Shown here piece by piece: positions 1 through 8,517 of a DNA stretch of 64,000 nt; positions within the stretch are counted from its first letter, which is position 1, and the number at the start of each line of letters is the position of its first letter. The notes under the pieces are model-generated. The model saw only the letters and a program-made list of their open reading frames with translations. It did not search any database and was not told where the DNA came from. The stretch comes from Shimia gijangensis (lineage in GTDB: Bacteria; Pseudomonadota; Alphaproteobacteria; Rhodobacterales; Rhodobacteraceae). The position numbers and the translations under genes were made by a program. Location of the stretch: the NCBI RefSeq assembly GCF_900142085.1, contig NZ_FQZQ01000003.1:124001-188000 (forward strand). The letters are read 5' to 3'.

Positions 1-1
1 G

Positions 2-634
2 ATTCACACCATGACCTTACGTGAATGGAACGCGGCCGGCTTCTGGCAACGCCTGCAGTATCGCCTCTATCGCAATCCCTTTGTCTTGATCCCTCTGGGC
101 AGCCTGTTCACCTATTTCATTCGCTATCGCTGGCCCAAAAGCGCTGGTGAAATGGTAGCAAGCGTGCTGCGACATAATCTGATGATCCTGGCCTACATGG
201 CCGCGCTCTATGGGCTGTTTGGCGGCACTGGTCTGTGGATATGGTTCCTCAGCTCGCTGATTGGCGGCATGATCGGCGTGTTCATGGTCTATCTTCAGCA
301 TAACTTTGAAGACACCTATTGGGACCGCAAACCCGACCTCAACCCACGTACGGCGGCGCTTCAGGGCTCGTCTGCTCTGGATCTCGGCTGGTGGATGGAT
401 TTGGGTTCAGCCAATATCGCCTATCACGACATCCACCACTATAATGCGCGCATCCCTCATTATCGCCTGCGCAAATGCCACCAGATGATCCGCGATGAAT
501 ATGATCTGCCCACCATCAAATGGCCTGAGGCTTTGCGCTCTTTCACGTTGAAACTCTGGGATGAAGATCACGAACGCCTTGTGCCGTTCCCCAAATCCGC
601 AACCAGCGGCGCCAAGGCCACCCCGGCAGAATAG
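2..634 (+). CDS. Fatty acid desaturase, C-terminal part (cut by window edge)
   Basis: The reading frame is open to the left edge, so the 5' end of the gene lies outside the window. The visible part carries two histidine boxes of the membrane fatty acid desaturase family: QHNFE, and HDIHHYNARIPHYRL, which fits the third HxxHH box. The first box is not visible. Hydrophobic stretches flank the boxes, as expected for a di-iron enzyme embedded in the cytoplasmic membrane that introduces a double bond into an acyl chain. The substrate cannot be told from this fragment. The gene ends in a GC-rich hairpin and converges on serS. Confidence 0.85.
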   Translation: MHTMTLREWNAAGFWQRLQYRLYRNPFVLIPLGSLFTYFIRYRWPKSAGEMVASVLRHNLMILAYMAALYGLFGGTGLWIWFLSSLIGGMIGVFMVYLQHNFEDTYWDRKPDLNPRTAALQGSSALDLGWWMDLGSANIAYHDIHHYNARIPHYRLRKCHQMIRDEYDLPTIKWPEALRSFTLKLWDEDHERLVPFPKSATSGAKATPAE

Positions 635-685
635 GGGGCGCTGCCCCCTCCCGGGCCATTAGCCCGGTTCACCCCCGGGATATTT
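634..685. repeat. GC-rich palindromic intergenic repeat
   Basis: Two nested inverted repeats follow the desaturase stop codon: GGGGGC-GCT-GCCCCC at 634-648, then a pair of CCCGGG blocks at 650-655 and 674-679 that enclose GGCC...GCCCGG. The module ends in CCCCGGGATATTT. From memory this type of extragenic palindrome is common at gene ends in Rhodobacteraceae. It may stabilise mRNA ends or act as a weak terminator; it has no T-run. Confidence 0.5.
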
Positions 686-740
686 GACAGCCAAAAGATG
701 CGGCCCGGAACATCCGTCTTCACTATAAAAATACTCAAAA

Positions 741-779
741 ACAAAAAACCGCGCTCAACAGCGCGGCCTTTTTCAATTT
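741..779. terminator. Bidirectional terminator between desaturase and serS
   Basis: Stem CCGCGCT (749-755), loop CAAC, stem AGCGCGG (760-766). It is followed by a T-rich stretch on the plus strand and preceded by ACAAAAAA, which reads as a T-run on the minus strand. It therefore suits both converging genes and is strongest for serS. Confidence 0.75.
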
Positions 780-796
780 TTAACCCTTGATCGGGA

Positions 797-2089
797 TCAG
801 ACCAATACGCCCTCTGCCGTCAGGGTTGTCTTTCCGCCCAGGTAGGGCGCGAGAACGTCGGGCAAGACGACCGAGCCATCCGCCTTTTGGCCATTTTCCA
901 GAACCGCGATCAAACACCGCCCCACAGCAAGGCCCGAGCCGTTCAGCGTGTGCACGAATTCTGGCTTACCACCTTCGGCGGGTTTAAAGCGTGCGTTCAT
1001 GCGGCGGGCCTGAAAGTCCCCACAGACCGACACCGACGAAATCTCGCGATAGGTGTTCTGTCCGGGCAGCCACACTTCGATATCATGGGTGCGCTGCGCG
1101 CCGAATCCCATGTCACCGGTGCACAAGGCAACCGTGCGATAAGGCAGGCCAAGACGCTCCAGAATTCCTTGCGCACAGTCTGTCATGCGATCCAATTCAG
1201 CCCGAGAGGCTTCTGGTTTGGTGATTGACACCATCTCAACTTTTTCAAACTGGTGCTGGCGCAGCATGCCCGATGTATCGCGTCCGGCACTGCCCGCTTC
1301 TGAGCGGAAACACTGCGTATGAGCCACCATACGGCGGGGCAGGCTGTCTTCTTCCACTGTCAGTCCGTTGACCGTATTGGTCAGCGTGACTTCGGCGGTC
1401 GGCACCATCCACCAGCCGTTGGTGGTCTCATATGAATCTTCGCCGAATTTTGGCAACTGTCCTGTGCCATACATCATTTCAGGTTTGACCAGCACAGGTG
1501 TCCAGGTCTCGGTCAGGCCGTTTTCGTCCACATGGGTGTTGATCATGAACTGCGCCAGCGCACGGTGAATGCGCGCAACAGACCCGGTCAGCACCACAAA
1601 CCGCGAGCCAGACAGCTTGGCTGCCAGTTCAAAATCCATACCCGGTTTCACACCGGCAATCTCGAAATGCTCAACCGCCTGAAAGTCCAATTCAACGGGC
1701 GTGCCCCAACGATGTGTTTCCACATTGTCGTCCTCATCCGCGCCCTCAGGCGTGTCTTCAAACGGCAGGTTGGGAATGCCCATCAACAGATCGGTGAGTT
1801 GCTGGTCCAACGCTTTGGCTTCGGTTTGCATGGCCGCTGTTTCGGCCTTTTTCTCGCCCACAAGGGCGCGAAGGCGTTCAAACTCGGCCTCATTTCCGCT
1901 GACCTTGGCAGCACCGACTTCTTTGGCGGCTTTCTTTTGGTCAGACTGAGCTTCTTCGGCGGCCTGGATCTTGGCGCGTCGCTCAGCGTCCAGCGCCAGA
2001 ACAGACGATGACATGGCCTCGGTTCCACGGCGGGCAAGGGCAGCATCAAAAGCCGCCGGATTTTCGCGAATGGCACGGATGTCATGCAT
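797..2089 (-). CDS. serS: Serine--tRNA ligase
   Basis: Class II seryl-tRNA synthetase (430 residues, the normal length). It charges tRNA-Ser, and tRNA-Sec where present, with serine in the cytoplasm. The N-terminal third is a long charged helical hairpin that binds the tRNA variable arm. The C-terminal catalytic core shows motif 2 ([17 protein letters not shown]) and motif 3 ([18 protein letters not shown]). The frame is open 27 bases further upstream, but [11 protein letters not shown] at 2089 is the usual family start, so I chose it. A divergent unknown gene begins about 116 bases away. Confidence 0.95.
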   Translation of the reverse strand: MHDIRAIRENPAAFDAALARRGTEAMSSSVLALDAERRAKIQAAEEAQSDQKKAAKEVGAAKVSGNEAEFERLRALVGEKKAETAAMQTEAKALDQQLTDLLMGIPNLPFEDTPEGADEDDNVETHRWGTPVELDFQAVEHFEIAGVKPGMDFELAAKLSGSRFVVLTGSVARIHRALAQFMINTHVDENGLTETWTPVLVKPEMMYGTGQLPKFGEDSYETTNGWWMVPTAEVTLTNTVNGLTVEEDSLPRRMVAHTQCFRSEAGSAGRDTSGMLRQHQFEKVEMVSITKPEASRAELDRMTDCAQGILERLGLPYRTVALCTGDMGFGAQRTHDIEVWLPGQNTYREISSVSVCGDFQARRMNARFKPAEGGKPEFVHTLNGSGLAVGRCLIAVLENGQKADGSVVLPDVLAPYLGGKTTLTAEGVLV

Positions 2090-2205
2090 GGGTCTGGTCC
2101 TTGGTTGGTGAATCACTTGGTGGGCCGCTTATGGCGTATTTTTTGCCAGATCGTAAGCGCCGCCTTACATGTGTTCCAGAAGATGTGGTTTTAGGGGATT
2201 CCTGC

Positions 2206-2703
2206 ATGGTTTGGGTTGATGTGAACGACCGAATGCAGACCGGGTATCGCTACACGCGGGAATGCCCCATGGGGCAGGGCTTTGCGCCCGGTTTCCAACC
2301 CGCCCTCAGCCCCAGACAGATGCTGGAACATGGCGTCTTTGAGGGGGGCTATATGAACGACTGCCGGGATGAGTTTCCGACCGACTGGTTTGAGGCGGCA
2401 AAGCTGTCCGCAAAACCTGACCCTTCCGTGAACTACTTTGGCCTCAAAAGCCGCCAACCTCTGTCCGTCTGGCAGGACAAGGGGTGGATTTACGGGCCCG
2501 ATCCGCGCGGATGGTTTCAATGGTATTGCCGATACTATTCAGGCCGCCGCTTGCCCGAAATAGATGCAACCCAGATCAAACGCTGGCGGGCCTTTTCGCG
2601 TCATGCCGGACAAATCCGCGCCAATTGCTATCCCGGAGACATTTTTTGCCGCCCCAAGCAGCGTCAGGCGCTGCTGCAATGGGCCCATGATCCGTTTATC
2701 TGA
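2206..2703 (+). CDS. Conserved protein of unknown function
   Basis: 165 residues, rich in Trp, Tyr, Arg and Cys, with no signal peptide or membrane segment. It matches, from memory, a family recognisable by GVFxGxYMxDCRDEFP, GWFQWYCRYYxGRR, and a C-terminal segment with CxPGDxxCRPxQRQALLxWA. No function is known to me. The start was set at ATG 2206 because AGGGG sits 8 bases upstream; the frame is also open from an ATG at 2131, which lacks a ribosome site. It is divergent from serS and precedes yajC on the same strand, with a likely promoter in between. The conserved CYPGDIFC and the aromatic core suggest a soluble binding or enzymatic fold, but this is inference. Confidence 0.65.
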   Translation: MVWVDVNDRMQTGYRYTRECPMGQGFAPGFQPALSPRQMLEHGVFEGGYMNDCRDEFPTDWFEAAKLSAKPDPSVNYFGLKSRQPLSVWQDKGWIYGPDPRGWFQWYCRYYSGRRLPEIDATQIKRWRAFSRHAGQIRANCYPGDIFCRPKQRQALLQWAHDPFI

Positions 2704-2744
2704 GGGTTTGCCTCTGAGTGCGGTGAATATGGCGGTTTCGCGGC

Positions 2745-2773
2745 TTGCAACTGTCGCCAATGGACCATAGGTT
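2745..2773 (+). promoter_or_regulatory. Possible promoter of yajC-secD-secF
   Basis: TTGCAA at 2745-2750, then about 17 bases, then TAGGTT (or CATAGG read slightly earlier). It lies 50-80 bases upstream of yajC. The -10 match is weak. Confidence 0.35.
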
Positions 2774-2824
2774 CCCTGCGACTTTGCAAGGGCCACTCCC
2801 TTGCCTGAAAAAGGAAAGACCGAC

Positions 2825-3109
2825 ATGGAATCTATTGTACAGTTTATGCCGCTGATCCTGATCTTCGGGATCATGTATTTTCTGCTGATCCGTCCACAGC
2901 AAAAGAAGATGAAAGAACATCAGGCCATGGTGGCTGCGGTTGGTCGTGGCGACCGGATCGTGACCCAAGGCGGGCTGATCGGCAAAGTTGCCAAAGTCAA
3001 AGACGACAACGAAGTCGAAGTTGAGATCGCCGAAGGCGTCAAAGTGCGTGTTGTGAAATCGACCATCGCGCAGGTTCTGGCCAAAACCGAACCGGCTGCT
3101 AACAGCTAA
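2825..3109 (+). CDS. yajC: Preprotein translocase subunit YajC
   Basis: 94-residue single-span inner-membrane protein of the SecDF-YajC complex that assists SecYEG export. After a short N-terminus there is one hydrophobic segment (about residues 6-22), then the family signature LLIRPQQKKMKEH and a small basic domain (VGRGDRIVTQGGLIGKV). The start at 2825 follows AAGGAAAG at a normal spacing; the frame is open 24 bases further up. It is followed after 21 bases by secD and then secF, the classic order, so the three are probably one transcript. Confidence 0.95.
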   Translation: MESIVQFMPLILIFGIMYFLLIRPQQKKMKEHQAMVAAVGRGDRIVTQGGLIGKVAKVKDDNEVEVEIAEGVKVRVVKSTIAQVLAKTEPAANS

Positions 3110-3130
3110 TCTAACGACAGGGCTGCAATT

Positions 3131-4792
3131 ATGCTGCAAATCGACCTTTGGAAACGGGTCCTGATATGGGCCGTTTGTGCATTTGGCTTGCTGATGGCAA
3201 TGCCGAACGCTTTTTACGAAAGGGTCGAGGCGAGCAATGACGCCGTGGCCGAGATTGAGCTGGGCTATACTGGCAACGGGTTGGAGGAACAGGCGGCGAT
3301 GTGGCCGTCCTGGGCGCCGTCGTCGCTGGTGAACCTTGGGCTTGATTTGCGGGGTGGTGCGCATTTGCTGGCCGAAGTGCAGGTCGCGGATGTCTATGAG
3401 GCACGCATCACATCGATGTGGCCGGAAATCCGCGATATGCTGCGCGAAGAGCGTGCCACCATCGGCACCATTCGTCTGCAACCCTCCGAACGCGATGAAT
3501 TGCGGGTCAAGATTTCCAAACCGGAACAGATTGATCGCGCAGCTTCACTGGTGCGTGGGCTGGCACGTCCCGTCGTGTCGCTGACAGGTGCCGGGCAATC
3601 TGACATCAACGTATCTGTTGAGGGTGCGACGATTGTTGTGAACCTCTCTGAGGCTGAAAAGCTGGCCACGGACGAACGCACCGTTCAACAAGCCCTTGAA
3701 ATCATCCGCCGCCGGATCGACGAAGTTGGCACCCGCGAGCCCACCATTCAACGTCAAGGTGCGGATCGTATCCTCATTCAGGTGCCGGGCATTGGCTCGG
3801 CGGCCGAGTTGAAAGACATCATCGGCACCACCGCGCAATTGACGTTTCATCCCGTCATTGGTCGCGGCACCAACAAAGATGCCAACCCCGGTGCAGGCAA
3901 TGAAATCCTGCCCTCGCTCGACGAAGAGGGGCTGTATTACACCGTTGAAAGTGCTCCGGTTGTCACCGGCGAAGAACTGGTCGACGCGCAGCCCGCGTTT
4001 GACCAGAACAACACGCCGGCTGTGTCGTTCCGGTTTAACCCGACGGGCGCGCGCAAGTTTGGCAACTACACGGCTGAAAACATCGGTTCCCCCTTTGCGA
4101 TCGTTCTCGATGGTGAAGTGGTCAGCGCACCGGTTATTCAGGCGCATATTCCGGGCGGATCCGGCATTATCACGGGCCGTTTCAGCGTGGAAGAAAGCAC
4201 CAACCTCGCAGTTCTTCTGCGGGCAGGGGCATTGCCTGCAGGTCTGACCTTCCTTGAAGAACGCACCATCGGCCCGGAACTGGGCCAGGACAGCATCGAT
4301 GCGGGTAAAATTGCCTGCATCGTCGCCTTTATGGGCGTGCTGGTGTTTATGTTCCTCAGCTATGGCACCTTTGGTCTCTTTGCCAATATCGCGCTGATCC
4401 TGAACGTTGGCCTGATCTTTGGCCTGCTCAGCACCATCGGCGCCACGCTCACCCTGCCGGGTATTGCGGGTATCGTGTTGACCATTGGTATGGCGGTGGA
4501 TGCCAACGTGCTGGTGTTCGAACGTATCCGCGAAGAGCTGAAAACCGCCAAAGGCCCAGCCCGCGCGATTGAGTTGGGCTATGAAAAAGCACTCAGCGCC
4601 ATTCTGGACGCCAATATCACCACATTCATCACCGCTGTGATCCTGTTCGCTGTGGGCTCCGGCCCTGTACGCGGCTTTGCCATCACGCTGGGTCTGGGCA
4701 TTCTGACCTCGGTCTTCACCGCGATCTACGTGACGCGTCTGATCATCGTGATTTGGTATGAACGCCGCCGTCCCAAGACAATCGAGGTATAG
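3131..4792 (+). CDS. secD: Protein translocase subunit SecD
   Basis: 553 residues. With SecF it uses the proton-motive force to pull exported proteins through SecYEG on the periplasmic side. Visible: an N-terminal membrane span, a large periplasmic region starting with LGLDLRGGAHL (motif D1), and a C-terminal block of five spans holding GMAVDANVLVFERIREE, the conserved proton-path motif. Its length fits alphaproteobacterial SecD. It sits 3 bases before secF. Confidence 0.96.
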   Translation: MLQIDLWKRVLIWAVCAFGLLMAMPNAFYERVEASNDAVAEIELGYTGNGLEEQAAMWPSWAPSSLVNLGLDLRGGAHLLAEVQVADVYEARITSMWPEIRDMLREERATIGTIRLQPSERDELRVKISKPEQIDRAASLVRGLARPVVSLTGAGQSDINVSVEGATIVVNLSEAEKLATDERTVQQALEIIRRRIDEVGTREPTIQRQGADRILIQVPGIGSAAELKDIIGTTAQLTFHPVIGRGTNKDANPGAGNEILPSLDEEGLYYTVESAPVVTGEELVDAQPAFDQNNTPAVSFRFNPTGARKFGNYTAENIGSPFAIVLDGEVVSAPVIQAHIPGGSGIITGRFSVEESTNLAVLLRAGALPAGLTFLEERTIGPELGQDSIDAGKIACIVAFMGVLVFMFLSYGTFGLFANIALILNVGLIFGLLSTIGATLTLPGIAGIVLTIGMAVDANVLVFERIREELKTAKGPARAIELGYEKALSAILDANITTFITAVILFAVGSGPVRGFAITLGLGILTSVFTAIYVTRLIIVIWYERRRPKTIEV

Positions 4793-4795
4793 GCC

Positions 4796-5764
4796 ATGCG
4801 TCTGAGACTTGTTCCAAAAGACACCAAATGGGATTTCTTCAGCCGCCCCTTGCTGTGGCTGGGGATTTCAGGACTTCTGATGGTGCTGGCACTGGTCAGC
4901 TTCTCCATTCAGGGACTGAACTTTGGCATCGATTTCCGAGGTGGGACCACCATCCGCACCGAAAGCGCCCAAGAGGTCGTGGTCTCTGACTACCGCAAAG
5001 CGCTCATCCCGCTTGAGTTGGGTGATGTCACAATCACCGAAGTGTTCGACGTCAATTTCGAAGACAACCAATACGTCACTATGATCCGTATTCAGGCGCA
5101 GGAAGGCCAGCAATCCGTGACCGCTGACGTCGTGCGCAATGTGGAAACAGCGCTCAAGGCTGTGGCCCCGGATATTTCGTTTGTGTCGGTTGAATCTGTC
5201 GGCCCCAAAGTGTCGGGTGAGCTGATCCAAACCGCTGTAATCGCTGTTCTTCTCGCGATTGCTGCAGTTCTTGTCTATATCTGGTTGCGCTTTGAATGGC
5301 AGTTTGCATTGGGCGCCGTGGCGGCGCTTGTGCACGATGTTGTGCTGACCATCGGGGTCTTTTCCGAACTGCAAATCCGGTTCGATCTGGCGATTATCGC
5401 CGCCTTGCTGACCATTGTGGGCTATTCGCTGAACGACACCGTGGTTGTGTTTGACCGGGTGCGGGAAAACCTGCGCAAGTTCAAGAAACTGGACCTCAAG
5501 GCGGTGCTGAACCTGTCGATCAACGAAACTCTCAGCCGCACTGTGATGACCTCGGTCACCACGCTTCTGGCTCTGATTTCGCTGTTCGTTCTGGGCGGTG
5601 ACGTGATCCGTGGCTTTGTGTTTGCCATGATCTGGGGCGTGATAGTCGGGACATATTCGTCGATCTTTGTGGCCTCGGCCGTGTTGTTGAAGTTGGGCGT
5701 CAAACGCGACTGGTCCAAGCCGTCGAACACCGGTGGTAACCAGTTCGCCAACATTGATGCCTGA
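4796..5764 (+). CDS. secF: Protein translocase subunit SecF
   Basis: 322 residues, partner of SecD in the RND-like SecDF export motor. It shows the first span, then GIDFRGGT, then five further spans with GYSLNDTVVVFDRVREN, the counterpart of the SecD motif. The gene starts 3 bases after the secD stop and overlaps the next gene by 8 bases, so translation is probably coupled along the operon. Confidence 0.96.
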   Translation: MRLRLVPKDTKWDFFSRPLLWLGISGLLMVLALVSFSIQGLNFGIDFRGGTTIRTESAQEVVVSDYRKALIPLELGDVTITEVFDVNFEDNQYVTMIRIQAQEGQQSVTADVVRNVETALKAVAPDISFVSVESVGPKVSGELIQTAVIAVLLAIAAVLVYIWLRFEWQFALGAVAALVHDVVLTIGVFSELQIRFDLAIIAALLTIVGYSLNDTVVVFDRVRENLRKFKKLDLKAVLNLSINETLSRTVMTSVTTLLALISLFVLGGDVIRGFVFAMIWGVIVGTYSSIFVASAVLLKLGVKRDWSKPSNTGGNQFANIDA

Positions 5765-6509
5765 CCTCTTAGCCGAGATCTGGTCCCTGGAGGGGCTGTC
5801 TTGGCTCATTGTTGCTGCATTTTTGGCGGGTATGGTCCGGGGGTTTTCCGGTTTTGGAAACGGGCTGATCTACATCCCGATTGCCGCACAGTTTGTGTCT
5901 CCCGTCTGGGCGGTGATGACCATGGGTTTGATGGATATTGCCGGACCTGCACCGATGCTGGCTAAGGTTTGGAAAGATCGCCATCAGCGGGATTTGCTGC
6001 GGTTGTTTGTGGGCACGATCATCGGCTTGCCGATCGGATTGGCATTGTTGGTCGCAGTAGACCCAAATGTTTTCCGATATAGCGTCTCTATCCTGTCTTT
6101 GATGGTTTTGGCCATACTATTGGCCGGCCTGCGCTATCGCGGCGAAGTGCGACCTCCAATGCTCTTTGGTATTGGTGCCGCGTCCGGGTTCCTGGGGGGA
6201 ACCGCAGGCATCCCCGGACCGCCTGTGATCTTGTTCTACATGGCAAGTCCACACCAGCCTGCGGTGATACGTGCAAACACAACACTGTATTTGTTGGGCT
6301 ACGACACTTTGTTGATCGGCTTTCTGGCCATTCAGAGTATGTTAAGCGTTGTTCCGGTGCTGCTCGGAATTCTACTGACGATTCCGAATATGGTGGGCAA
6401 TATGATAGGTGCGGCTGTCTTTCATCCGGACTATGAAAAAACCTACCGTGCAGTGGCCTATCTATTGATCGCGTGCGCAGCTATTTCAAGCCTGCCATTT
6501 TGGGGCTGA
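5757..6509 (+). CDS. TauE/SafE-family sulfite/anion exporter
   Basis: 250-residue membrane protein with about eight hydrophobic segments and the family features: an N-terminal MVRGFSGFGNGLIYIP-type loop and the repeat loop SGFLGGTAGIPGPPVILF. Members export or import sulfite, sulfoacetate and related small anions; the substrate here cannot be assigned. The start at 5757 overlaps the secF stop by 8 bases. An upstream in-frame ATG at 5733 would extend further into secF and is less likely. Its position behind secDF suggests read-through transcription rather than a shared function. Confidence 0.85.
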   Translation: MPDLLAEIWSLEGLSWLIVAAFLAGMVRGFSGFGNGLIYIPIAAQFVSPVWAVMTMGLMDIAGPAPMLAKVWKDRHQRDLLRLFVGTIIGLPIGLALLVAVDPNVFRYSVSILSLMVLAILLAGLRYRGEVRPPMLFGIGAASGFLGGTAGIPGPPVILFYMASPHQPAVIRANTTLYLLGYDTLLIGFLAIQSMLSVVPVLLGILLTIPNMVGNMIGAAVFHPDYEKTYRAVAYLLIACAAISSLPFWG

Positions 6510-6520
6510 GGAGCCAGAAA

Positions 6521-6883
6521 ATGAACCTCACAGAAATCATCTATTCTGAAGCCACCCCCATCGAAAGCTACGGCCCCGGATTTTTCCGCATCGACGGCAA
6601 AATCATCGAAGGGGGCGCCATCATCCATGCCAAGGGCGCACGTAGCTGGGGGGGATACGAGGACCTGCAGTCGATCCTCGATCTGAGGTCGGAAATTGAT
6701 TTCATTCTGCTCGGCACCGGGGAAACCATGACAGCCGTTCCCGCAACTTTCCGAGGCCCTCTCGAAGAGGCCGGAATTGGGGTCGAGTTTATGGCGTCAC
6801 CTTCGGCCTGTCGTACCTACAATGTGTTGGTGTCCGAAGGTCGCCGTGTGGCCGCTGTCCTGCACCCTCTGACGCAGACGTAG
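6521..6883 (+). CDS. Mth938-domain (NDUFAF3-like) protein
   Basis: 120 residues. The sequence matches the Mth938/DUF498 fold: [21 protein letters not shown], then a middle WGGYEDLQS, a LLGTGETM loop, and a C-terminal [21 protein letters not shown]. The eukaryotic relative NDUFAF3 helps assemble respiratory complex I; the bacterial role is not established. It lies 11 bases after the TauE/SafE gene, and the start at 6521 follows GAGGAGCC. In my experience this family often follows secF in Rhodobacterales, which supports a shared operon. Confidence 0.8.
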   Translation: MNLTEIIYSEATPIESYGPGFFRIDGKIIEGGAIIHAKGARSWGGYEDLQSILDLRSEIDFILLGTGETMTAVPATFRGPLEEAGIGVEFMASPSACRTYNVLVSEGRRVAAVLHPLTQT

Positions 6884-6902
6884 GGCGGGGTTTCAGCCCG
6901 CC
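6884..6902 (+). other. Hairpin after the secDF operon
   Basis: GGCGGG (6884-6889) and CCCGCC (6897-6902) with a 7-base loop, straight after the stop codon. There is no T-run, so it may be a 3'-end stabiliser rather than a terminator. Confidence 0.4.
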
Positions 6903-6938
6903 GTGCGCGCATTTGTTAACGGCTTGTTACGATTTTGA

Positions 6939-6981
6939 TTTTGTACAAAATGGGTATCTGGCCCAAAAGTTTTGTACAAAA
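6939..6981 (+). repeat. Paired TTTTGTACAAAA palindromes, 31-bp period (copy 1)
   Basis: Two perfect 12-bp palindromes TTTTGTACAAAA occupy 6939-6950 and 6970-6981, 31 bp centre to centre, about three helical turns. They lie in the gap before ccmA. A second copy with the same spacing is at 48634-48676. When that copy is read on the minus strand, the 19-base spacers also look related and the right-hand flank CG.TC is shared. This could be a tandem operator for a dimeric repressor or a small dispersed repeat. Confidence 0.65.
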
Positions 6982-7128
6982 CGATCAATTCGTTCCCGCA
7001 GACTTCAAAGGTTACGAATTGCTGAATTCCTTGACACACCTCAAGGCAGGGTGGGGCAGGGCGGCGTTAGTCGGTGGAAACGGCAATTTCGCTTTTGCCG
7101 AAACCAAGGATACGCTAAGGCAGTGCTT

Positions 7129-7755
7129 ATGACATTGACCGTAAAAAACCTGACCATATCGCGCGGCGGTATCCCTGTGCTGGAAGGTTTGAACTTTACC
7201 CTCGCGCCGGGCAAGGCGCTGATCCTGCGTGGACCCAATGGCGTTGGGAAAACCACGTTGCTGCGGACGGTCGCAGGCCTGCAGCCCCCGGTCGAAGGGG
7301 ACGTGATCTGTGGTCCCGAAACCATCGCCTATGCCGCGCATAGTGATGGGTTGAAAGGCACGCTCAGCGTGTCTGAAAACCTGCATTTCTGGGCGGATAT
7401 CTTTGGCACCAAAGGCATTCAGAACGCGTTGGATGGTTTTGATCTCAATAGCTTAGTGGATCGGCCTGCCGGAGCTCTTTCCGCGGGTCAAAAGCGCCGT
7501 CTTGGATTGGCGCGTCTGTTGGTCACTGGACGTCCTGTGTGGATTTTGGACGAGCCCACGGTGTCATTGGATGTCGCGTCAGTTGCGATGTTTGCCGACG
7601 CCGTGCGTGCGCATCTCTCTGAAGGAGGCTCGGCCTTGATTGCCACCCACATCGATCTTGGTTTGGACGCCGAAGTATTGGACGTCGGCCCATTTCGGGC
7701 CAAGCCACGTTCGGGCACTGGCGGGTTCGATGGATTGGATGAGAGCTTCTTATGA
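7129..7755 (+). CDS. ccmA: Haem exporter ATPase CcmA
   Basis: 208 residues. ATP-binding subunit of the CcmABCD complex that releases haem-loaded CcmE for cytochrome c maturation. Walker [13 protein letters not shown] signature LSAGQKRRL and Walker B VWILDEPT are all present, and the small size is typical of CcmA. ATG 7129 was chosen as the usual family start; the frame is open far upstream through the palindrome region, but without family similarity. Its stop overlaps ccmB in an ATGA arrangement. Confidence 0.95.
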   Translation: MTLTVKNLTISRGGIPVLEGLNFTLAPGKALILRGPNGVGKTTLLRTVAGLQPPVEGDVICGPETIAYAAHSDGLKGTLSVSENLHFWADIFGTKGIQNALDGFDLNSLVDRPAGALSAGQKRRLGLARLLVTGRPVWILDEPTVSLDVASVAMFADAVRAHLSEGGSALIATHIDLGLDAEVLDVGPFRAKPRSGTGGFDGLDESFL

Positions 7756-8408
7756 TTGCTTTACTTATCCGCGATATGAAACTGGCCATGCGGGCAGGCG
7801 GGGGCTTTGGCCTCGGTTTGTCTTTTTTCCTTATTGTAACGGTACTTGTGCCATTTGGTGTCGGCCCGGAAAGTACGCTTTTGGCCAAGATCGCACCGGG
7901 TATTTTATGGCTTGGGGCGTTGCTGGCCTGCCTGTTGTCGCTGGACCGTATCTTTGCGCTCGACTGGGAAGATGGCTCGCTGGATTTGTTGGCGACATCG
8001 CCTTTGCCAATGGAGGGCGTAGTGACTGTCAAAGCCACCGCGCACTGGCTGACCACGGGGTTGCCGCTGTGTCTGGCGTCGCCTTTGTTTGGTTTGCTTC
8101 TGAGCCTGCCAGCTGAGGGTTATCAATGGCTTGTGGCGTCTTTGGTGCTTGGAACGCCGGCGCTTTCGGTGATCGGCACCTTTGGCGCGGCTTTGACTGT
8201 TGGGTTGAAACGTGGTGGCCTTTTGATGTCTCTGCTGGTCCTGCCGCTTTATGTACCGACGTTGATATTCGGGGCTGAAGTTGCGCGTCGCGGGGCCGAA
8301 GGGTTGGCCACGACAACGCCGTTGTTGATGCTGGCCGGGATCACGGCAGGCACAATAGCCCTTTTGCCCTTTGCCAGCGCCTTGGTGTTGCGGGTCAATC
8401 TACGCTAA
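7752..8408 (+). CDS. ccmB: Haem exporter membrane subunit CcmB
   Basis: 218 residues with six hydrophobic segments. It is the membrane partner of CcmA in cytochrome c biogenesis system I. The start overlaps the ccmA stop by 4 bases, which indicates coupled translation. Family signs include [15 protein letters not shown] at the N-terminus and the [13 protein letters not shown] segment in the first cytoplasmic loop. Confidence 0.93.
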   Translation: MIALLIRDMKLAMRAGGGFGLGLSFFLIVTVLVPFGVGPESTLLAKIAPGILWLGALLACLLSLDRIFALDWEDGSLDLLATSPLPMEGVVTVKATAHWLTTGLPLCLASPLFGLLLSLPAEGYQWLVASLVLGTPALSVIGTFGAALTVGLKRGGLLMSLLVLPLYVPTLIFGAEVARRGAEGLATTTPLLMLAGITAGTIALLPFASALVLRVNLR

Positions 8409-8438
8409 AGGATTGCGGGAAAAGAAAGTGACGCGGGT

Positions 8439-8452
8439 TTAACCCAAATCAA
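8439..8452 (+). promoter_or_regulatory. FnrL/Crp-like box upstream of ccmC
   Basis: TTAACCCAAATCAA differs at one base from a TTGAC-N4-ATCAA type FNR site. It lies 66 bases upstream of ccmC, in the only sizeable gap of the ccm cluster. An oxygen-responsive internal promoter would suit respiratory cytochrome maturation. Confidence 0.35.
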
Positions 8453-8517
8453 GGAAACGCGCCACGCTCACTGGCATGTGAAGTGCAATTGCCTGAACAG
8501 GCGGATAGGGAAAAGAC

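Noticed and set aside
4868-5809. Minus-strand open frame of about 313 codons across secF
   Set aside because: Antisense shadow of secF; His/Asn/Gln-rich composition is typical of such shadows.
6913-7128. N-terminal extension of CcmA upstream of ATG 7129
   Set aside because: The open frame passes through the palindrome pair and has no ABC-protein similarity; ATG 7129 gives the normal CcmA length.
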